Assembly: GCF_036417845.1 (NCBI RefSeq)
Contig: NC_089994.1
Span: 18,804,001 to 18,868,000 of the forward strand
Direction: 5' to 3'
Source of the DNA: Apteryx mantelli
Lineage: Eukaryota > Chordata > Aves > Apterygiformes > Apterygidae
DNA length: 64,000 bases
The position numbers and the translations under genes are program-made. Below the pieces are notes generated by a model that was not told where the DNA came from, searched no databases, and saw nothing but the letters and a program-made list of their open reading frames with translations. Below, piece after piece: positions 12,929 to 26,469 of this stretch (position 1 is its first letter; each line of letters opens with the position of its first letter).

Positions 12929-15900
12929 GTGAGTATATACACACTATATTTTAAAGATAATTGTAAACTCTGAACTATGTAAGAAATCCTTCCAATAATT
13001 TATTACAAAATCACTGCAGAGCAGTGTCACATTACTGTGTACTTCATTGGAATTAAATTTTATGCCAAGAGGTTCTGATTTCTGGATCATCTTTAAGTTT
13101 CATTTGATATTTGATCCTGTTATGTCCCAGGCAGTGAGGCTCCAATCTAGTAGAGCTCTGAAGCACATCCTTCATTTAAATGGTCTTGTCCAAATTAATG
13201 GAGACTGCACATGTGTTTAAAATTAAGTATGCACTTAAATGATTTCCTGGATCAGAGCCTGACAGTGCAGAACAATGTTTTTGTGGAAACTGGTGACTGT
13301 GTGAGGTGTTATCCCTCATCTGCTGAAGGTTGCTGTTCTCTCCATGAAACATACCATGTAGCTGGTGCTTCCCCTTCTTCTTTGGGTGAAGTTTTCCAGC
13401 TTGGTTTGAGCTACCTCCGTTAAGGAGGTGGATGGTAACCTCACAGAATGGAGGTGTTGAGCAGGTGGGAAATGAGTCATCATAAGGTAAGGTTAAAAGA
13501 TAATATGGGAATATGACCCTAGTGCTTTTCAATTTGTAGGATAATGCCTGGGCAGATTCTGAATATGGCATTCTACATTTATATAAATTAAGAAAGTTTT
13601 TCCCCTCATGAGCACATGTTTCAGTGGCAAAAGCAGTGATGCTTGCTTACACTGGGAAGAATGTAGTTCCAGTGTTGAACTTCTGTTAAACAGAGCTCTA
13701 AGGGGGAACTCCAAGATCAACCCCTGTGTGTTTTGGTTTTCTCCTGGTGCTGTCATTCACACACCTCCTCTCCTAATCAACAGACTTCAAGTTTTAGGTG
13801 TAATTGTCCCACTAGGTTGTGTTTTGAACATTTAGGCTCTAATTTGCCAAATTTTTCTTGGTGTTTTTTTTCCTTTCATCTTGCTCTTCTCCTAACAATT
13901 TTAGTCCAAGGACCATCCTTACACATTTCTCTTCTGTATGAGCACAGCATGTTTGAAGAGCTGAGTCTCTGCAGTTATAGCTGGCTTCACTGGCAATTGT
14001 GTATGCTTAACATCCTTGATAATAAAATTCTGAGCTATTAATAAGTGGAAGACCTCTTAAAGTTGCTTTTATTCTCAATATTTTTGCAGTGACCTCAAGT
14101 ATACATCCTCCTCCTCCTCCTCCTCCTCCTCCTCCTCCTCCTCCTCCTCCTCCTAACAATACTGTCTTTATTCTTGCTTTGGTACTTTCGTCCATGTACA
14201 GTTGATTAATTTGTCTATGTAGAAAACCAAACATTTTATTTAGCTTGAGCCACACTAAACAGACTTCTGCCCTGAAGAGGTAGCTCTCAGCTTCCCAGTC
14301 ATTCTGATGTCTGACTTTTGCCATGGCAGGAGGTGGATAAGCCTTGGGACTAGGATGGCAAGCAAAGGACAGTTTTTTTTCAGGTATAAATAGAGTAAAC
14401 GGAAGTGAAATGCAGGAAAGCCAAAATTTTCAAACTTGAAGTGAAACTTTAGATTAGGCTCAGTTTCTGGGTAGAGGTTTGGTTTATTTCTTTCTTAATC
14501 CAAACCTGTTTACCCATCCCTAATCCAGATCCCGTCCACTCTAGATGGCTGCCTCTGCTGCACTTACTGTCTGCAAGGAGCTTGGGAAGCCACCCCTCCA
14601 AGGTAAATGCCATTGGTGTTGCACTAACCCACAAAGATACACCTGAGGCTTCTTTCACATCACCTCCTTCAAGGACATATAAATAGGGGCAAGAAATGCA
14701 ATTCAAAAAGCAGTCTTGGATAGCAGTGCTTTTTTCAGCATGTAATTTGATATAAGAATGACTGAAATACTTGATTTCAATCAGCCTTAAATGGCCCCAG
14801 TCATTCACCTTGATCAGTAACGTCAAAGCATAAGTAAAGGGTAGCTTGTGAAATGCTATTTATAGTTGTTGTTTACAGACTTCTCAGCAAGAACCCATGC
14901 TGCGAATATATTCCTGGTTTTTAGAAACTTATAGTTCCAGTATGTTCACTCTAACTTTCCCCCGCTCACAACACGTGCGTGGCAAGTGGTGACATTGCTC
15001 GTATAGGGAGCGCTAGTGATGACGTGCAAAGAGAAGATGACACGAGGCCCCGTTTCCATGCAGAGCTGCTCAGTGTGCAGTCAGTGCGCATTGATGTCAT
15101 GCTGTAATGTAGTGTTTTCCAGAGAATATTTTGAAATGAATGGCCTTGTCCTAAAAATCCATGTCTGCCCATGTCTAAAAATCTTCTGTGGAAGAAAGTA
15201 AATGTCTTTCTGTGTCCTTCTCTGCTGTTGTCTAATAGGAGGCTCACTGAGCATTTTGAAAAAATATCTGCTGACCATGATATATCCTACTCGTTTGGTG
15301 GTTGTTAGGGTAACATTCTTTTTCAAGCAAAGCTTTATTACTTTATAAAACTGTAGCTTTATTGTGCTAACTACAGTATTTTATTTAAAAGTTTGATGAT
15401 AAAAAATTCGTGTTATCTTTGGCCTTGCATCTATGGAGTGGGCACCGGCTGGCATCAGCCAGAAGCTGCCTCCTGACTGTAGTTCCCGTGAACAGGGCTG
15501 CAGTTGGGAACCAGCCCCTGGCTGTCTGCAAGGATGGTACCAAAAGCAGTGAGGCACAGATGATTATTCTTGTGGATCTCTTCAGAGGCGTTTTGTAATA
15601 GCCACTCATTAATTTTGTGTAGTACAAATGGTAGAAGAAGATTAAAAAGCTTCCTTGAGTATATCTGACCATCTTTTGGGAGTAGAATGTGAACTTCAGG
15701 AAAAAGTTGAAAAACCTAGTATGTGCTTAGGATATTACTTTCCCAGTACAGCTGAAAGCATTAGAATTAAATGGAGGTATAATGGGACCTGTATTAATTC
15801 AAACTACAAATCCTTGCTTAAAGGTATTGAAGAATGGACCTATGATGCATAATTCCCATATCATTATGGTATCTTACTGCTGGACTCAGAACTATTTGTT

Positions 15901-16130
15901 TAAGCGTATTTCTTTGTTAGGAGGCTTCTGATGAAAATTGTTTTCTTTCTGTGAGATTTTGGAGACTTTCTTGTTTAGTCATGTAATGATATTTCGAATA
16001 TCATGTGCAAGTCTTTAAAGAGGCTGCATACAGGCTACCGTGAATATACATTGCATAACTGCTTGTAAAAAGTACTGTGCATATGAGGAAACTTTTTCCG
16101 GTGCTTTTTCTGAACGGTTAATATTTTCAG
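12929..16130 (+). other. GRK3: GRK3 intron 8
   Basis: A 3.2-kb AT-rich intron. It contains a clean (TCC)16 microsatellite at 14106-14153 (listed separately). Several 60-130 residue open frames occur, none with splice signals or recognisable protein. The intron ends in TATTTTCAG. Confidence 0.65.
14106..14153. repeat. (TCC)16 microsatellite
   Basis: Sixteen uninterrupted TCC units inside GRK3 intron 8. The minus strand is a pure GGA tract; one of its frames gives an artificial polyglycine ORF. An uninterrupted tract of this length is likely to vary in copy number between individuals. Confidence 0.97.
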
Positions 16131-16230
16131 GTATGCAATGAAATGTTTAGATAAGAAGAGAATCAAGATGAAGCAAGGAGAAACATTAGCCTTAAATGAA
16201 AGAATTATGCTGTCTCTTGTCAGTACAGGA
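16131..16230 (+). CDS. GRK3: GRK3 exon 9: kinase small lobe with catalytic lysine, residues 216 (part)-249
   Basis: A 100-nt exon: one base completing M216, then [20 protein letters not shown] and onward to MLSLVSTG, followed by the donor GTAAGT. Lysine 220 in Y-A-M-K is the VAIK-type lysine that positions ATP phosphates. The ALNER segment supplies the alpha-C helix glutamate that pairs with it. The peptide is essentially identical to mammalian GRK2/3, as expected for the catalytic core. Confidence 0.96.
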
Positions 16231-19200
16231 GTAAGTATCATTGATTTGTTTTTCTTCTTTTTTTTTTGCATATAATATAAAAACTGTTACATATAGTACA
16301 TATTCCATTAATTCAGTTGTGTGAAATGCAAAAATACTCCCCAACAGATTCTAGCAATGCGTCTAAAGTAAGGATGGAAAAATAAGCTTGCTTTTCAGTT
16401 TGGATGCATGTAGAAATTAGCATCTCTGATAGAAAGGCTTGAGGAGGTACCCATTCCTTAGCTAATTCTCTTATTTTTTTACCATCTGGGTTTTTAAAAA
16501 TTCCTTTTAAACATATTTGAAACTTTTCCAAAATGTTATTCTGTGTGGTAAAGAAAAATTTGTTTTCTGCTATAGATATGTAACACTCTTATAAGAATAT
16601 AAGATGCTATTTCAGAAAAAAAACTTAAAGTTACTGGTTCCTCCGCCTCCTCCTATGACCATGACATTAGCTTATCTGATTTTTTTTTTTCTTTAATGTA
16701 CTTTGGCTGAGTAGCTATCAATATGTACAAAGTGAGTGCGTCTTGTAGCATGCAAGTCTATTTAAAGCTAGGAGCATCACAGACGTGCATAAAAAACAAC
16801 TTAACTGGTTTTGGTTCCACCAGACGGTGTCTTGTTACCTGTAGAAGAGAAGTTCAGTGGTGTCCACAACATGTTACTCTCAGACAGCTTCAAAGCAGAC
16901 TTTGAAGTGCCAGAACCTGCTGGGTACGCTGCCCTCATTAAACAAAACCTGAAATCAGCTCTTATCACCATGGTTACGTGGGAGGCTGGTAAAAAGGTTA
17001 ATTTTGCTCATGACTGTTATGGTGTTTGGATGAAACGTTGCGTGTGGAGCCCAGTGCAACCACATCCCCTTTTCCCAGCCCGGTTAAAGCACGGGGAGGA
17101 ATTGCATATGGCTGGACAGCAGGCATGCAGGCACCACGTGCCTCTTCCACAGGAACGCGGCTGCTTTTGCTTGTAAGGCTGCAGGGAGTAACTACTGTGC
17201 TTTTCTCTCAAAGACGAGGTCCGTACCTTTTGTAGACTACAGAAATCCTACCTTCGGTTCTGCATTGTCCAGGTGGATTAGTAAATGCTAATTTCTTTTT
17301 TGAAATCTAAATTGTCATGCATTTAGTATCATTTGGGCCTAATTTAAGTGCCTGCTCAGCATCGTTGCTGTCCTCTGTTGGTCAGGGGACCCATGAATGC
17401 GATGAGGCTTTGAGACGGGCCGTTCTCCTGCAGCCGGTGGTCTGGAACCTGGCGCTGTGTCGCTCGCAGGCCCGGCTGCAGAGCGAGCTTTCCGTGGTGC
17501 GGCAGCCCCTCGGCTTCTGCAAAGTTAGGTTTAAAAAATGGAAACGTGTTTTTCTGGGCTTACATATAAATGCAGAATTTCAACTGCTAAATAATGCCCT
17601 TTTATTGACAAACAAAACCACTATGAATTTGACCACATTTGTTACTTTCTGGCCTCCATGTAGGCACACGAGGTGCTTTTTTGCCCAAACTGACAGAACA
17701 ATGAAGCCAATTGCAGTTTTGTCCCTCGTAGAGCAGCTCTCGAGCTTCTGCTCTGTGCTGATCAGCTGGATTTTCTCTGTTGTTGGAAATATTCTGGTAA
17801 GGTAAACTGTAAAACAGAAATTAGGGAAGCTATGCATCAAGGTTTTACCATAAAGTTTAACTTTCTCTTATCAGAAAGCCCCTAAGGCAAGAGGCCCTTT
17901 CAAAGACAGGGCGTTTGTGTGTTTCTTGGCCTCTCTGTAGCAACTGTCGCACCCCTTGCCTGCCCCGGCCTTTCGCTGGAGAGACGTGGGCCTGCACTGG
18001 TGTTAAAAGTCAGTGTATTTCCTTTAACGTAGAATTGCGCCCGCATTTGGCTTGAAAACGCAGCTAGAAAAATGATCGGAAAATATTCCTTTGTTCTTTT
18101 ATCTGTGAAATTAACAGTTGGAAGAGTTTAGCAAGAGTTGTATTGGATTTATCAATTAGACTTTTGAATCAAGTTGTTTTTTTTCCATCAAAGATAAATT
18201 CTAGCTTATCCAGAACTGACAGGATTCTTGAAGGGCAATTGGATAAAATTTGCAGTGCAGACTAGGCAAGAAATCAGACAAATTAATGCTAATTGTCTAT
18301 TTAACTGTAATTTGTGATTCTTTTGCTTCAGTTCTGAACATGAATTTTCATGTCTAATGGTTCAAAAAAAATTCTTTACAAGGCTGCTAGTGGTTGGAGC
18401 TAGTTTTCTGATATGGCAGAGCATAGCTAGTAATTTAGCAGCAGAAAAGTAAGGCAAACCTTTCTTTCGTTGTTTGTTTTGTTTTGTTAAGGGTTATCAG
18501 CTCATTAGAGTGTCGCTTCTGTTAGGTTCTCAGAAGTTGGAAAAAGAGTTTGAAAAAGACAGGCTGCCCATCCCTGCCGTTTCCTTCCAATTTCCTCCTT
18601 AATTTTTCTAATGTGAAGAGAGACTTTATACAAAAGGCTATCAATTCAGGTTGGATATTGTCATTGCATCATAGTCTGGAGCATTTTGAATGTGCAGAAT
18701 TAAATAGATTTTGAAAATGGTAGAATAAGATAATTCATTTCAGCGTTGTGAATACGAGCTATTCGAGTTGCGTGGCGCTCGCCTTTCCCGGCGGCCGCAT
18801 TTCTGTGCTCCGCAGAGCAGCAGTGGACCTGGGATGTTCATCTTAGTGCAATTAGTCATTTAACTGGGAATCCAGCTGTCTTCACAAAATGCATAATAAC
18901 AGCTGTGCAGATTACACATACATTTGTGTAATCACTTTTTGTTAACCCACCTAAAATTTTGGCATTTGCAACTGCTTCTTGAATAGGGAGCTCCTGCGTT
19001 TGAGAACACTGTGGTCGCTTTGCCAGAGCAGCTTTTTCCCAGGGGCGTTTTGCCTGGGCGCCGCTCGGAGCCCCGGCAGCCACGGGACCGGCCCCCGGTG
19101 CCCGGGTGGGCTGCGTGGTCCGGACATCCGCGTGGGCGCTGGCTCTTGGTGCAGCGTGGGCAAACTGCTCCCCAGGTTCATTCCTCCCCCCTGTAGGATA

Positions 19201-22200
19201 CAGGCCCCGTCGTCCTGTGTGGGAGAGGTGTTCGGGCTTCGGGCTTCAAACACCGTTTGAAATTTGCAGAAGATAGGATAGCAAGGAAAATATTTTAGTT
19301 CTGTTTAAAAAAATATTTATTTGCTCTAATACACAATATTTGCCTAACACTCAAAAACCGTAACACTAAAATCAGCTAGAACATCACTGCTGATGGACTG
19401 GACAAAATCGGTGTGCCAAACGGCATGGTTTGGAGAAGGTTGTTAGTGAATAAATCTTTTCCTGGAGGGTAATGGGTGATGGCGCAGATGGCACAGGTGC
19501 CGGATCAGCCGCCTTGCAGGGCTGCGGCTCCACACCGCTGTGTCTTTTGTTTTCCTGATTCTGAGAAAAATGGACAGTGAGGCCGTTCTTCTCTTTTAGA
19601 AAATTCACCTAAAGGGAGACTGGATTCAGGTTTCCCCCAAGGGAGGAGGAGTATCAGGTACTGCTAGGAAAAGTGGACAAACTGCACTAGAAAACTTCTG
19701 AGATCAATGGTCAAATATGGTTTTGTTTTGGGGTTGGGGTTTTTCTGTTTGTTTTTTTTTTTGAGAAGAACAGGCACTTTGCTTTCATGTGTACCAAGAT
19801 TCGTAGGAGTCTTGAGTTCAATGGAAAAACAGAATCTACTCCCAGATTTTTTTAGTGACTTCAAGGACCATCTGTTGAAATGGCAGAGAAAATCTCAGCA
19901 TTGTAGAAGCATCGACTTCCACATTTTTCTAAAAAAGACCTGTTGGGACGGACATACTGTTAAGTTAAAAACAGTACGTGGACACTTACACTATGAACAT
20001 GGGTTTTGCCTGTGTTTGCTGTCCTTTCTACAGTCATGCTCTGACATTGGATGTTTAGGTGTTTACAGGAAAAAGTCAGAATCAAAAGGTTTCCACCTGA
20101 AGTCTTTAAAATGCGACATCTTTAAAACATTACATTCCTACAGTTTGTGACAGATATTCTCATTTTTCTCCTTCCACATAGTGTATTACTAAAAATTTGT
20201 CTTCTGTCATTGATTTTGGATTTAATGCAGAATTGTTTAGATGTAATGAACTGTTTCCAAACTCTTCTTAATTCATATATTGTTATCACACTGTTTAAAT
20301 TTTTCATAGCAGAAGCTTAACTAAAACATAGTATTAGAAATATTAGTCTCTTGGGAAATGTGCTTTATTGCTTTATCTTTCATTTAAGATAAATGTACTT
20401 CATTTAAGGTGAATACTTTTTGTACTTTTTTATTTTTATGCTGGAAAATACTCTTTTTCTGACATATAAGCCACTGCAAAATATGTTATGGCACCATTAC
20501 AAATCTCTCCTCTCTGTTAAACAATGAAGAGGTAGTGATTAAATTAGGAAGGTTTACACTAAAATGAATTATTCATCACATTTACACTTGCAGATTTCTT
20601 TTTTTTTGAAAAATTGGATTCCATTAAGATCTAGGCACTTTGTGTTCTGGGATGGAAACACTCTTTTATTTTTCTGTGTTATGGTGTTTAAATTCTAACA
20701 CTAAATCTAACACTAACACTAGACATTTTGATTGCTCTAAGGTTCTAGGATGCTTGCTTGGGAGATTTTTGAGTTATCCAGTTGATTCAGAAAATCAACT
20801 TAAATAGTCCTACTAAAGCTTTTGTTCTGAGGTTGAGTGGTAACCATGATGGTCTGCAGTTATGAGCAATACAAAGTTTATAAGGAAAGTAATATCTTTT
20901 ATTAAATCCCATATTGCCTTGCCTGTAGTCTTGTCTGCTTATTTCCAGGACATTTAGCAGCAATTAGGCATTTATCTCATGCATGTTTCTACAGAGCGTT
21001 TCAAACGTGTGCCTGCGTTTTGTCGAGTTTCCTTGGGACTCATATTTGCACAATAAACTCTAGAAAACCAGTTAGGTCTGAACAGTATTGCAGGCTCAGT
21101 CCAAGAAATCGGAGAATCATCTGTGATTAAAGATGAGCATATCAAGCTTTGTGTAAGCCTTACTTGGTTTTCCCTTATGGAAGGATGAACTGACTTGAAC
21201 TGACCTGGACTGGCAGCGACTATAATGTGGCCATTTCCTCCTATTTCCTATTTTGCTGAAGATCAGCAGGCCGCCAACACCGGGGCCAGGGAGGGGTCCC
21301 GTGGACCTTGCTGCATAGCTGCTATCATCTGGTCCAAGGTCACCGTGTTTTGCTGTTTCTAAATTGGGAAGGAAACGAGTTCCTGTCGCAGATTCCCAGA
21401 GCTTTCACTATCAATACGATAATAATTAAGACATTGTTCAAGTTATGTTAGGTCGTATTCTTGCTTCCTGCATGCTATACTGGCTCATCAGCACTTCAGC
21501 TTCTCTTCCTGTCAGCTCTGAGGTTTTGGTTCAAGCCTTTACATATCAGTATTTACAGTTCAGTCAGATTTGTTTTGATAGCACAACCATTCTTTAAGTT
21601 TGTGTTGTGGACTAACAGAACAGCAGGGGTTTCATATGGCTTCTGAGAGGGGCTCAGCGGTGCAATAGCCCCCCCGCTAATGAGCCACGTGCATCAAGGG
21701 TGGGCCGAAGGAAGAGGAGACCTAGCGAAGCTCTGCCATCGTTCCGGCATGGCTTTCTTTAATGTGTGTGCATTATAGATGTATCAGCACACTGAACAGG
21801 TGATTAGCAGTAAGGAGGTGTTTTCTCAGCTCTGTTTTTTTATGGCTACTAGTCGTAACATCTGTATAAATTAAGGTTAACTGCATTAAGAGGTAGAAAT
21901 GTAATCCGTCCCAGGGAGTGGCGTCTCTTCAGTGACATTCTTAAATCTGCATCCGCGCCTCACTTCATTTCTAGGTTACTGATCTTGTTTCCCGCACGTC
22001 ATATAGGAGACAGCCTTGTAGTTTCCTTTCTGGTGTATTTATGTTCCTCCTAAACATCTGTTGCGAATGCTGCTGGAGAGCTGAACTGTGGGGTTACCTG
22101 AGTGGCAGAGGATGGCAGAATTCTTGGCTGTCACATTTGTATGGCTTTAAGTGAAGTGCAACTTAGTGGACAGTGCGTTATCAGGGTACCTATGTTTAAT

Positions 22201-22726
22201 ATATAGATGAGGATAAAATTGCTTTCCCTTTGGCATTGCCTTTGGAATTTCCTATATTACATGACTCAGATTTTTGATTAGTGTTCCAACAGCTAAACGT
22301 TTTCCCTGCAATTAGGGAAATCATGCGTATCCTTTACACTTCATGGGAACAGGATTATTTTTTCTGAGATGCCATAAAGCTTGTCATTTTTAATGTATCC
22401 TTCATTTAAGTCTAGTACAAACTCAGGTAAATATTTCTAGAATATCTTCTGCAGTTGGAAATCTTTAGAAGATAGTTATGCTACCTGCATTTCTTTTAGT
22501 CTTTGATTTATTGTTTTTTATTTTCAAACTTAAACCTGATAGCAAATTTAAGATCTCTAAACTGTACGTGGAACATCAGAGTATGTAGCTTAATAAACAA
22601 CTTGTTTTAACAAATTATTATGAATATTGACAAATATCATAGGAAAAGTATAACATGTTTTTTAGGTTCTGTAAATAGTACTCTGTTTATCATTTGGTAT
22701 AAACTGTTTGCTCATTCCCTTCCTAG
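16231..22726 (+). other. GRK3: GRK3 intron 9 (largest intron in the window)
   Basis: A 6.5-kb intron, mostly AT-rich, with CpG-rich patches at about 17390-17520 and 18770-19230. No alternative exon was recognised; open frames over these patches have no known protein content. Minor features are a short direct repeat of CTAACACTAA type near 20694-20723 and a T-rich run near 16682-16691. Confidence 0.65.
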
Positions 22727-22805
22727 GACTGTCCCTTTATAGTGTGTATGACCTATGCCTTCCACACCCCTGACAAACTCTGCTTCATTCTGGACCTGAT
22801 GAATG
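22727..22805 (+). CDS. GRK3: GRK3 exon 10: kinase domain hinge region, residues 250-276 (part)
   Basis: A 79-nt exon: [20 protein letters not shown], then ILDLMN plus one base of glycine 276, then the donor GTAAGC. It covers kinase strands beta-4 and beta-5 and the hinge (LDLMNGGDL) that contacts the adenine of [17 protein letters not shown] matches GRK3; GRK2 has [14 protein letters not shown] (from memory), which supports the paralogue call. Confidence 0.96.
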
Positions 22806-24062
22806 GTAAGCAAGGCTAACGAGAGGAAGATGGTGATAGCGTTACGGAAACCGCAGCCTGAGGACTTGCTGAGATCATGAGCAAAATGAGGGGAAAAACT
22901 GAGGCATCAAAAAACACCCACCTGAGAGCAGGAGGGGGAACTGGACCTAAACAAGGGAATGTGTAGAACAGGCTGAAAAATCTCCATTTCTGTATAACAT
23001 TAGCATATCTAAATTAAGATAAGAGGAGCTATTAGGCTGGAAGCTTAAGGAAAGGATGGTCACATGGAAAAAGGCACGAGGAGATTTAGGTGGTAGAATT
23101 TTCAGGAACAGAAGTAAAGGGTTAGTATAAAGAGCACTGCAAAGAAAATAGATGGGGGAAGCATTCATCAAAGGAAAGACCTGATTTCCAGAAGCCTTAG
23201 CATAACTCTTATGAGAAGGCACAGAGAGAGTAATCGGCGGCGCCGAGAGAGATCTTGCAGCTCTGTTACTGCAGAGGATGCTCTGTGCTTGTGGGTCTCC
23301 CACTTGAACTCTGACTGTGGTCCTGCAGTGAGCACCTAAGGATGTTGGAGTGCATTTACACATCCCGTGTTGCAAAGTGAGAAATTTGATTGAGAAATAG
23401 GGCTCAGATCCTGTAAGCAATTGAGACTGGCTTTGATGTTTTGCACGTGAGGAATCTCATTATAACCTACACAGTAGGTCAGATTCAAATAATTGGTTGA
23501 TTATTTTAAATTCATAGCTTGATCAGAAACTCTTCTTGGAATATTCACTATTCATTGTGTTGATGGTTTGGATTAGCTCATAGAGTGACGTTGTATTGTG
23601 TCTATACTTTGATTAAAAAAGTGTGAAAACATTCCCAGTATGAATATTTGTATATGCTAATTTATTCAGTTTTACAGAAACTCGTATGTATGACTGCAGT
23701 TTACTTGCTGTGAAAATCCCTTCCATTAAGACTCAGTTGCTGGATCGTTCACTGAATGCAAACATGGACAAAGTAAATGTATTTTTAAAATGGACTTCCA
23801 AATTGATCATTTTTTCTTTATTAACTTCCTCAGATATTTTGTCAGCATGTATACTGCAGAGTGTACTTGCCCACAGCTGAGTGTGCAAGCACTTGAGTCC
23901 AGCACTTGAATCCCCTCATGCTCGATTATTAAAACCTGCAATTGCTATGCTCCCTGCTACCCCACACCTGCCCTTTTCCCCCCCACTCCTGTATTTTGCC
24001 ACCCCTCAGTGCAGCAAGATTTTACTCTTCTGTTAATTGTGTCCCAATTCTTCTAATTCTAG
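22806..24062 (+). other. GRK3: GRK3 intron 10
   Basis: A 1.26-kb intron with no recognisable element. A minus-strand open frame of 157 codons (22947-23420) shows no domain and no splice context, and is regarded as chance. Confidence 0.6.
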
Positions 24063-24193
24063 GAGGAGATTTGCACTACCACCTCTCCCAGCACGGAGTG
24101 TTTTCTGAAAAAGAAATGAGGTTTTATGCTACTGAAATCATCCTGGGCTTAGAACACATGCATAATCGCTTTGTTGTGTATAGAGACTTAAAG
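24063..24193 (+). CDS. GRK3: GRK3 exon 11: kinase large lobe and catalytic loop, residues 276 (part)-319
   Basis: A 131-nt exon: (G)[19 protein letters not shown], onward through [15 protein letters not shown] to VVYRDLK, then the donor GTAATC. Aspartate 317 in Y-R-D-L-K is the catalytic base of the HRD-type motif; GRKs carry YRD. The exon also holds the alpha-D and alpha-E helices of the large lobe. [12 protein letters not shown] is the GRK3-type version (GRK2: SEADMRFYAAEI, from memory). Confidence 0.96.
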
Positions 24194-26361
24194 GTAATCA
24201 TTAATGCACTGCATAACGGGCTGCGTTTGCATAGATTGTTATTAGTTAGCAACAAACAATCCAGAAATACTGATAAGTTAAAGGAAGTTCTTGCATACAC
24301 CCAGTATCTTACCTGAAACCTGTTCTGGGCAAGGATATAGATTGTTTGTTTACCTTTTTGTCTGGATTTCTAGTAGTTGTTCAACATAGTTCTAATTTGT
24401 TATTACCCGGTTAAACAGGCCTGGGAGATGCTTCATTGGTTGTGTTACAATAAATCCAGTTCAGTGTATTCACCTCATTTACCATCCTAATGATGTTATT
24501 AATTTACAAAACGTACTGGGCTTTGAAAACGCTGGGAGGGGAGTGAGTGTGATGGGAGACGGACAGGAAGGCAGGGGCTCAAGAGTATGTTTCACAGGCA
24601 GGTGGGAAGTTGAGGACTGTCCTAAGGTGGGGGGATGTGAGGCAGGTGGCCAACCAAAGTGGAAAAAAGTCTGCGTGGCGAGAGTAGGGTGTGGAATGGG
24701 AGTAAGGGGTGGAAGATGCCCCCGCTGTGAAAGAACCCAAAGGAGTGAGGCCTCGAGGCCAGATGGGTTTTGTTCCTCTGTGCGCCTTGCGTTTCAAGCC
24801 TTGTCTGTTTTTCTTTTCTGTTACTTTCCAGATTTTCATAATCTTTGCATGGAATTGAATGGTATTGCTCTGCTAGAATGTTGTGGATATTATCTATAAA
24901 GTATTTGTTGTATTGACTTTGAAAGTTGTGGTTTTGTTTTGTTTTTTTTAATAAAAGTAGCAATCCAGAGGGTATTGACGTTTGAGACAGTTACTGTGTT
25001 TTGAGGATTTGTACTATCATCAACCAAAAAATACTGAGCAGTACTCTTTCTCTGTTCATGCACTTCTAGCCTGCAAATATCCTGTTGGATGAACACGGGC
25101 ATGTAAGAATATCGGATCTTGGGCTGGCCTGTGATTTTTCCAAAAAGAAGCCGCATGCTAGTGTGTAAGTATTATGTGAGCTCTGTTGCACATAAAATTA
25201 TTGCTAAATAATTTCTTTACATGTTTTTTATTATTTAACTTTGCCTAAAGGAAAATAACACTTCTGTGGCATAGACTTTCTCTGTAACAGAGTTTTGCTG
25301 GATACACTAATAAGATTTTTCAGTCTCCCTTTTCTGTTTTCCTGAACAGTTGTAGCAGCTGCTGTGTAGGCATGGCTGGAAGATGACACATTATTTCAAG
25401 ATGATTCATTGTTCACAGAAGATAAGAACTTGACTGAGTTAAAGTTCACGTTTGTTTTAATTGTCCTAAATGGATAATTAAATATTCTGAAACTGACTAA
25501 AAAACAGGATTTATTGTATCTTTCCTTTTCTGGATTTTTCTGTAACTTCAGAAAATTGTGTTCTTTTTCTAACTCTCGACATCAGATCATAACTGAAATC
25601 TGGATTTTGTGTGTCATGTATGGATTCCATATCTTATCTGGCATGCTATATTCTTAGGTCCTCATTTGCCCCAATTTAGTCTCAGATCCTGTCATTTTTT
25701 AAAAGATTTGCACTACAGTAGCTTCTAGAAAAGTTTATACTTTCAAATTAAGTAGAGGGTAAAAGCAGTACGTGGTAACTTCATTGCTGTGGGTGGCCAG
25801 CACTCAAGGAGATGTTCTGTTGGCTACTTCTGTTTGTTAAAACTGGTCCATGGGTGTCAGCTGAAGGAGAGGTGTGTGAAATAGGTGTCAGAGAGCACAA
25901 ACCAGGCCTGCTAGCCCTCTCTCTGGGGTTGGCTTAGTCTCACGGGGCCCAGGGCTGGAGCGGTCTGGCCTAAAAGATCAGGAGCCCTGGCTGCCTCCTA
26001 ATGCCTGGCCTCCCTGTAAGCCCAGGGGACAGAACAGGCTGCCTTTCTAACTCTTTCCTATTCCACGCTCGGATAGAAGATTACTTACTGTCCTTTCTTC
26101 CAGTTCTGCTAAATCTCTCTGTAGGTGCTACAGTTTGTCTAATTTTTCCTCTTATTTCTGTTTTAAGGTATTGCTTTGCCTCTGTAGATTTATAGGAACA
26201 GAAAACATGAATATGCATGTGTGGCCAAAGGAAAAGCAAAAGAACAATGATGTTTAGAATTCATTCTTTTTGAGTTAGACTGTCTTTTTAAGAAAATACA
26301 GGATGTTTTTACAATGATAATTCTGATCGTAATCAAGATTTTGTTACTTTTTGCTCGGCAG
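24194..26361 (+). other. GRK3: GRK3 introns 11 and 12 (exon 12 lies between and is listed separately)
   Basis: Intronic sequence at 24194-25069 and 25165-26361. A purine-rich, moderately GC-rich stretch lies at about 24533-24780. No exon, RNA gene or repeat family was recognised. Confidence 0.6.
25070..25164 (+). CDS. GRK3: GRK3 exon 12: kinase Mg-binding DLG motif, residues 320-351 (part)
   Basis: A 95-nt exon: [20 protein letters not shown] then [11 protein letters not shown] plus two bases of valine 351, followed by the donor GTAAGT. N322 and D335 are the magnesium-coordinating residues. The DLG sequence in place of DFG is typical of GRKs. The exon continues straight into the activation segment. 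No departure from a functional kinase is visible. Confidence 0.96.
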
Positions 26362-26469
26362 AGGTACCCACGGATACATGGCTCCAGAGGTGCTCCAGAA
26401 GGGAACAGCATACGACAGCAGTGCCGACTGGTTCTCCCTGGGCTGCATGCTTTTCAAACTGCTGAGAGG
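26362..26469 (+). CDS. GRK3: GRK3 exon 13: activation segment and APE motif, residues 351 (part)-387 (part)
   Basis: A 108-nt exon: one base of V351, then [20 protein letters not shown] and onward to [10 protein letters not shown] plus two bases of glycine 387, then the donor GTGAGT. GYMAPE is the APE motif closing the activation segment. GRKs do not need phosphorylation of this loop, which agrees with the absence of the usual AGC-kinase threonine motif. KGTAYDSS is the GRK3 form (GRK2: KGVAYDSS, from memory). Confidence 0.96.

Noticed and set aside
14007..14324. Minus-strand frame with a long polyglycine tract
   Set aside because: The glycines are encoded by the (TCC)16 microsatellite; no other protein feature supports it.
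22947..23420. Minus-strand 157-codon frame in GRK3 intron 10
   Set aside because: No recognisable domain, no flanking splice signals and ordinary intronic composition.
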